Source of the DNA: ECT2AJA-044 sp965658225
GTDB lineage: Bacteria > Bacteroidota > Bacteroidia > Flavobacteriales > ECT2AJA-044
DNA: 44,745 nt
NCBI GenBank assembly: GCA_965658225.1
Contig: CBFHRK010000008.1
Span: 1-44,745, forward strand
Direction: 5' to 3'
The notes beneath the pieces are model-generated. The model was given only the letters and a program-made list of their open reading frames with translations, was not told where the DNA came from and did no database searches. The stretch's first letter is position 1, and each line of letters starts with the position of its first letter. This document shows, piece after piece, positions 41,833 through 44,745 of the stretch. Position numbers and translations under genes: made by a program.

Positions 41833-42205
41833 TGGAGCTGGCGGGGCTCGAACCCGCGTCCAAACAAGGAATAAACAAGCCTTCTACATGCTTAGTCGCG
41901 TTTGATTTTCGAGATATTGCCGGAAACCCGACGACCAACAATATCCTTAGTCTCTAAATTTTCGCTCAGTACCCGAAACAGTTGTACCTCGCTAGCATCA
42001 CTTGATTTGGTGCTCCGGTGGGGTCCGCGTGTAATGCAAACGTAAGCCCCTGGAACAAAGGCTGATTAATACCTAGTATTAAGCTGCCAAGGCAAAGTTA
42101 GACTCGCCAATTAAAAGTGTTGAGTATTGAATTTAACGAGCTAAGTACACAACGCTCGACATGCTTACTTGGCCATTCTTTTGCTGTCAAAACCAAATCA
42201 GCCCC
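41833..42205 (-). ncRNA. ssrA: tmRNA (transfer-messenger RNA)
   Basis: A ~373-nt RNA that rescues stalled ribosomes and tags the nascent chain for proteolysis. The 5' end GGGGCUG (from 42205) pairs with CAGCUCC near the 3' end to form the acceptor stem. The T-arm is GGTTCGAGCC next to it, and 'GGTTTTGACAGC' follows the 5' arm as in other tmRNAs. Position 41833 is the discriminator A; the CCA is not encoded and must be added. The tag frame (resume codon GGC at 42108, stop TAA at 42079-42081) reads GESNFALAA, so the full tag is AGESNFALAA after the alanine carried by the tmRNA itself. The ALAA end fits ClpXP/ClpAP recognition. A perfect -7 box precedes it. SmpB is not in the window. Confidence 0.95.
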
Positions 42206-42237
42206 ATAAATCAAAGAACAAGTCTTTTTCAGACCTA

Positions 42238-42245
42238 CAAAGATA
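42238..42245 (-). promoter_or_regulatory. -7 promoter box (TATCTTTG) of ssrA
   Basis: A perfect TAnnTTTG on the minus strand, 32 nt before the mature tmRNA 5' end. That leaves a ~25-nt leader for RNase P to remove. Confidence 0.65.
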
Positions 42246-42276
42246 CGTGAAATTAGGACGTCCTTGCCGTAACGAA

Positions 42277-42284
42277 TATCTTTA
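42277..42284 (+). promoter_or_regulatory. Probable -7 box (TATCTTTA) of the LYS1-like gene
   Basis: Seven of eight match to TAnnTTTG, ending 19 nt before the ATG at 42304. It is back to back with the ssrA promoter. Confidence 0.45.
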
Positions 42285-42303
42285 CAATCTTACTTTTTAT
42301 CAC

Positions 42304-43524
42304 ATGGAGAAAATCAAAATAGGCATCATTCGAGAAGGCAAGAATCCGCCAGATAAACGCGTTCCTTTATCGCCTAATCAATGCCGTTCTTTAAAAGAAA
42401 CCTATCCGCACATAGAGATCGCTGTTCAGCCCAGTGCCATCCGCTGCTTTCGCGATGAAGAATATGAAGTGAAAGGCATGACGCTTCAAGACGATTTGAG
42501 CGATTGCTCCATTTTACTCGGAGTAAAAGAAGTGCCGATTGATATGCTCATCCCCAATAAAACCTATTTCTTCTTTTCCCATACCTACAAGCTTCAACCT
42601 TATAACCGAAAGCTATTAAAGGCTATTCTCGATAGAAAGATTCGCCTAGTCGATTACGAAGTACTCACTGATGCCGATGGTAAACGGCTCATTGGCTTTG
42701 GCCGATATGCGGGCATTGTTGGGGCTTACAATGGCCTTTTGGCTTATGGACTCAAAACCAATCGCTATAATTTGAAGCCGGCGCACGAGTGTTACGATCG
42801 GCGCGAAATGGAAGGCGAGTTGTCTAAAATTAATCTACCTAAAAATTTTCGTCTCGCCCTCACGGGCGGAGGAAGAGTGGCTGGCGGTGCCATGGAAATC
42901 CTTCTGGCCGCAGGCCTAAAAAAAGTAACGCCGACCGAATTCAAAGAAGAGAACTTTGAAGAACCTATTTATACGCAGCTTTCCGTTCAGAATTATGTAA
43001 AACGGAACGACGAAGGGCCTTTTGAGACTTCAGAGTTTTATGCAAACCCAGAAGCCTTTGTCTCTAATTTCATGGAGTATGCGGAAGGAATGGACGTTTA
43101 TCTAGCCTGCCATTATTGGGATAGCAAGGCCCCGTTTATTTTCACTCGAGAAGATGCCCGAAACCCGGTGTTCAATATTCGAGTAGTAGCGGATATCAGC
43201 TGCGATATCGATGGACCCGTCGCATCAACGCTCCGCCCTTCAACCATTGCAGATCCATTATACGGATACGACCCATACCTAGAAAAGGAAGTTGACTTTT
43301 TGGCCAATAATGGAATAGGAGTGATGGCCGTGGATAACCTTCCTTGTGAACTACCTAAAGATGCTTCCGAAGATTTTGGAAGTGAATTGATTGACAATGT
43401 GTTACCGGCTTTATTTGGAGACGACCCTACCAATATTATTGGGCGTGCATCGGAAACAGACCTTGAAGGTAATTTAACCGAGCACTTTGCCTACCTAGAA
43501 GGATATGTGAAAGGGAAAAAATGA
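42304..43524 (+). CDS. Saccharopine dehydrogenase (LYS1)/alanine dehydrogenase-like oxidoreductase
   Basis: A 406-residue enzyme of the AlaDH/PNT N-terminal family. It opens 'KIGIIREGKNPPDKRVPLSP', in which the Arg and Lys of the family's substrate site can be seen. The dinucleotide-binding region 'FRLALTGGGRVAGGAMEILL' follows. 'LIGFGRYAGIVGAYNGLLAYG' is typical of the LYS1/LKR branch (saccharopine dehydrogenase, L-lysine forming) rather than of true alanine dehydrogenase. The likely reaction is NAD(P)-dependent oxidative cleavage or formation of saccharopine in lysine metabolism; alanine dehydrogenase or a PNT-like role cannot be ruled out. The frame opens at 42169 within ssrA, so ATG 42304 is used. 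It is divergent from ssrA and convergent with rpe. Confidence 0.8.
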   Translation: MEKIKIGIIREGKNPPDKRVPLSPNQCRSLKETYPHIEIAVQPSAIRCFRDEEYEVKGMTLQDDLSDCSILLGVKEVPIDMLIPNKTYFFFSHTYKLQPYNRKLLKAILDRKIRLVDYEVLTDADGKRLIGFGRYAGIVGAYNGLLAYGLKTNRYNLKPAHECYDRREMEGELSKINLPKNFRLALTGGGRVAGGAMEILLAAGLKKVTPTEFKEENFEEPIYTQLSVQNYVKRNDEGPFETSEFYANPEAFVSNFMEYAEGMDVYLACHYWDSKAPFIFTREDARNPVFNIRVVADISCDIDGPVASTLRPSTIADPLYGYDPYLEKEVDFLANNGIGVMAVDNLPCELPKDASEDFGSELIDNVLPALFGDDPTNIIGRASETDLEGNLTEHFAYLEGYVKGKK

Positions 43525-43592
43525 GTCCGTTATAGTAGCCTAAATACTACAACGTATTTGTAATAACTTGGCTGACGACTGTGCGGTGTGGT

Positions 43593-44240
43593 TTAGCAAT
43601 TCTTTAATTCAGCAATCGTACTTAAGGGATCGTCAGATTTAAATACAGTGGACCCGGCAACGAGCACATCGGCACCCGCAGCCAAAAGGGCGGGTGCGTT
43701 TTCTAGTGTTACTCCGCCGTCTATTTCAATCAATGTGTTCGCCCCTCTCGACTCAATCATTGCTTTCAACTGGCGTACTTTTTCATAAGTGCGTTCAATG
43801 AATTTTTGCCCTCCGAACCCTGGGTTCACGCTCATCATGCACACTAAGTCAATGTCTTCAATGGTATCTTCCAATACCTGAATAGAGGTATGCGGGTTAA
43901 GTGCTACTCCAGCTTGCATGCCTTCTGCTTTAATCGCCTGTAAGGTGCGGTGGAGGTGTGTACTGGCTTCGTAATGCACCGTAAGTATATCCGCTCCTAC
44001 CTTTTTGAAATCGGCAATATAGCGTTCGGGCTGTACAATCATTAAGTGCACATCCATCGGTTTTTTGGCGTGCTTTTTAATGGCTTGAATGACGGGCATT
44101 CCAAAACTAATATTGGGCACAAATACGCCGTCCATTACATCAATGTGAAACCAATCGGCTTCACTGTTATTGACCATTTCTGAGTCGCGTTGCAAATTGG
44201 CGAAGTCGGCTGCTAAAATGGAAGGGGCAATGATGGGCAT
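43593..44240 (-). CDS. rpe: Ribulose-phosphate 3-epimerase
   Basis: A 215-residue TIM-barrel enzyme that interconverts ribulose 5-phosphate and xylulose 5-phosphate in the pentose phosphate pathway. Metal ligands are visible: H32 and D34 in 'WFHIDVMDGVFVPNISFG', H65 in 'DVHLMI', and the Asp of 'EIDGGVTLENA'. 'MSVNPGFGGQKFIERTYEKV' is the phosphate-binding and family signature. The open frame begins at 44264, but the perfect -7 box at 44262-44269 overlaps it, so ATG 44240 ('MPIIAPSILAADFANL') is the start. It is a single-gene unit between the LYS1-like gene and rpoD. Confidence 0.95.
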   Translation of the reverse strand: MPIIAPSILAADFANLQRDSEMVNNSEADWFHIDVMDGVFVPNISFGMPVIQAIKKHAKKPMDVHLMIVQPERYIADFKKVGADILTVHYEASTHLHRTLQAIKAEGMQAGVALNPHTSIQVLEDTIEDIDLVCMMSVNPGFGGQKFIERTYEKVRQLKAMIESRGANTLIEIDGGVTLENAPALLAAGADVLVAGSTVFKSDDPLSTIAELKNC

Positions 44241-44261
44241 AACAAAGGTTTGAAGTTTGGG

Positions 44262-44269
44262 CAAAGGTA
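44262..44269 (-). promoter_or_regulatory. -7 promoter box (TACCTTTG) of rpe
   Basis: A perfect TAnnTTTG, ending 21 nt before the ATG at 44240. It overlaps the first codons of the longer open frame. Confidence 0.7.
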
Positions 44270-44310
44270 TAAAACCTTGATGGTTTCATGTTGGGGAAAC
44301 ATATGGGCAT

Positions 44311-44347
44311 AAAAAAACCCTCCCGAATGAACGGGAGGGTTTTTATG
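44311..44347. terminator. Strong terminator after rpoD, possibly bidirectional
   Basis: A 9-bp perfect stem ACCCTCCCG (44317-44325) / CGGGAGGGT (44332-44340), 6-nt loop. On the minus strand it is followed by a T run (the A7 at 44311-44317), which ends rpoD transcription 18 bp after its stop. Confidence 0.9.
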
Positions 44348-44358
44348 GTTCGGTTAAA

Positions 44359-44745
44359 TTATCCGAGATAGGTTTTTAAGATCTTAGATCGGCTCGTATG
44401 CTTTAAACGACGAATAGCCTTCTCCTTGATTTGGCGAACGCGTTCGCGTGTTAAGTCAAATGTTTCTCCAATTTCTTCAAGAGTCATTGGATGTTGGCCA
44501 CTCAATCCGAAGTACAAACGAATTACATCTGCTTCTCTAGGGGTTAAGGTAGCTAAAGAACGCTCGATCTCGGTGCGCAATGATTCATTAAGCAAATCGG
44601 CGTCTGGATTCGGACTTTCGGCACTGCGAAGTACGTCGTAAAGGTTGCTGTCTTCACCATCTACTAAAGGAGCATCCATAGACACGTGACGTCCACTGTT
44701 ACGCATGCTTTCTTTAACATCGTTCTCGCTCATTTCGAGCATATT
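44359..44745 (-). CDS. rpoD: RNA polymerase primary sigma factor RpoD (partial, C-terminal part)
   Basis: The last ~128 codons of the primary sigma factor; the frame stays open to the window edge, so the start is outside. It shows the end of region 3 ('NSGRHVSMDAPLVDGEDSNL') and all of region 4: 'LTPREADVIRLYFGLSGQHP' (4.1) and the helix-turn-helix 'TLEEIGETFDLTRERVRQIK' (4.2), which contacts the -33 element. It ends 'KILKTYLG'. The factor is the one expected to read the TAnnTTTG promoters found through this window. A strong terminator follows. Confidence 0.95.
   Translation of the reverse strand, partial: NMLEMSENDVKESMRNSGRHVSMDAPLVDGEDSNLYDVLRSAESPNPDADLLNESLRTEIERSLATLTPREADVIRLYFGLSGQHPMTLEEIGETFDLTRERVRQIKEKAIRRLKHTSRSKILKTYLG

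Noticed and set aside
42169..42303. 45-codon N-terminal extension of the LYS1-like protein
   Set aside because: It lies in ssrA and its promoter; the family start 'MEKIKIGIIREGK' is at 42304.

Overview
The window is chromosomal DNA from a member of the Bacteroidota, most likely Flavobacteriales or a close relative. This rests on several things visible in the sequence: two proteins end in type IX secretion (T9SS type A) sorting domains, a SusC-style carboxypeptidase-regulatory domain precedes a TonB-dependent receptor, MBG repeats are present, a GT3-family glycogen synthase and an aminofutalosine (MqnE) menaquinone enzyme are encoded, and at least eight transcription units start with the Bacteroidota -7 box TAnnTTTG. 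Shine-Dalgarno sites are weak throughout. No insertion sequence, CRISPR array, rRNA or tRNA was found. The one structured RNA gene is ssrA (tmRNA).

Layout. 1-3467 (+): the end of a PASTA-domain protein, a T9SS cargo protein and rluD, in one tight operon. 3476-4651 (-): mqnE. 4752-6445 (+): a di-haem peroxidase lipoprotein and a small LPP20-like lipoprotein, closed by a strong terminator. 6532-10926 (-): an SDR epimerase and a CysH-type reductase as one unit, preceded by a CsgG-like/LPP20-like lipoprotein pair. 11087-18044 (+): a MORN-repeat protein with its own terminator; an outer-membrane barrel, a geranylgeranyl-reductase-like flavoprotein, a TPR protein and a TraB/GumN protein in one run; then a TonB receptor with a candidate metal-repressor operator. 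18082-19470 (-): an RhlE-like DEAD-box helicase. 19538-20331 (+): two small membrane proteins. 20295-22739 (-): glycogen synthase with a butted methyltransferase. 22951-24904 (+): a DUF481-type outer-membrane protein and a tandem universal stress protein.

24942-37675 (-) is the most striking region. A 3,577-residue secreted protein is followed after 2 bp by a membrane-anchored TPR/class III adenylate cyclase that starts with TTG. The large protein combines two N-terminal beta-rich repeats, a subtilase-like domain with Glu in the usual His position, about 15 MBG repeats and a T9SS tail. One MBG repeat is interrupted by a run of GRALVN/YPLVN hexapeptides. Three others carry the same ~140-residue module at the same internal point.

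38058-44745: a DUF2279-like protein (+), an orphan 128-residue protein (+) flanked by 17-bp direct repeats, an MscS-type channel (-), ssrA (-) with a duplicated 3' tail and terminator downstream, a saccharopine/alanine dehydrogenase-like enzyme (+), rpe (-), and the 3' end of the primary sigma factor gene rpoD (-), cut by the window edge.

Several start codons were moved downstream of the longest open frame because the -7 box lies inside or next to the would-be N-terminus (mqnE, the CsgG-like gene, rpe, the DUF2279 gene). Others were moved because a signal peptide or family start begins there. All functional calls are from motif recognition by eye; no database search was run.
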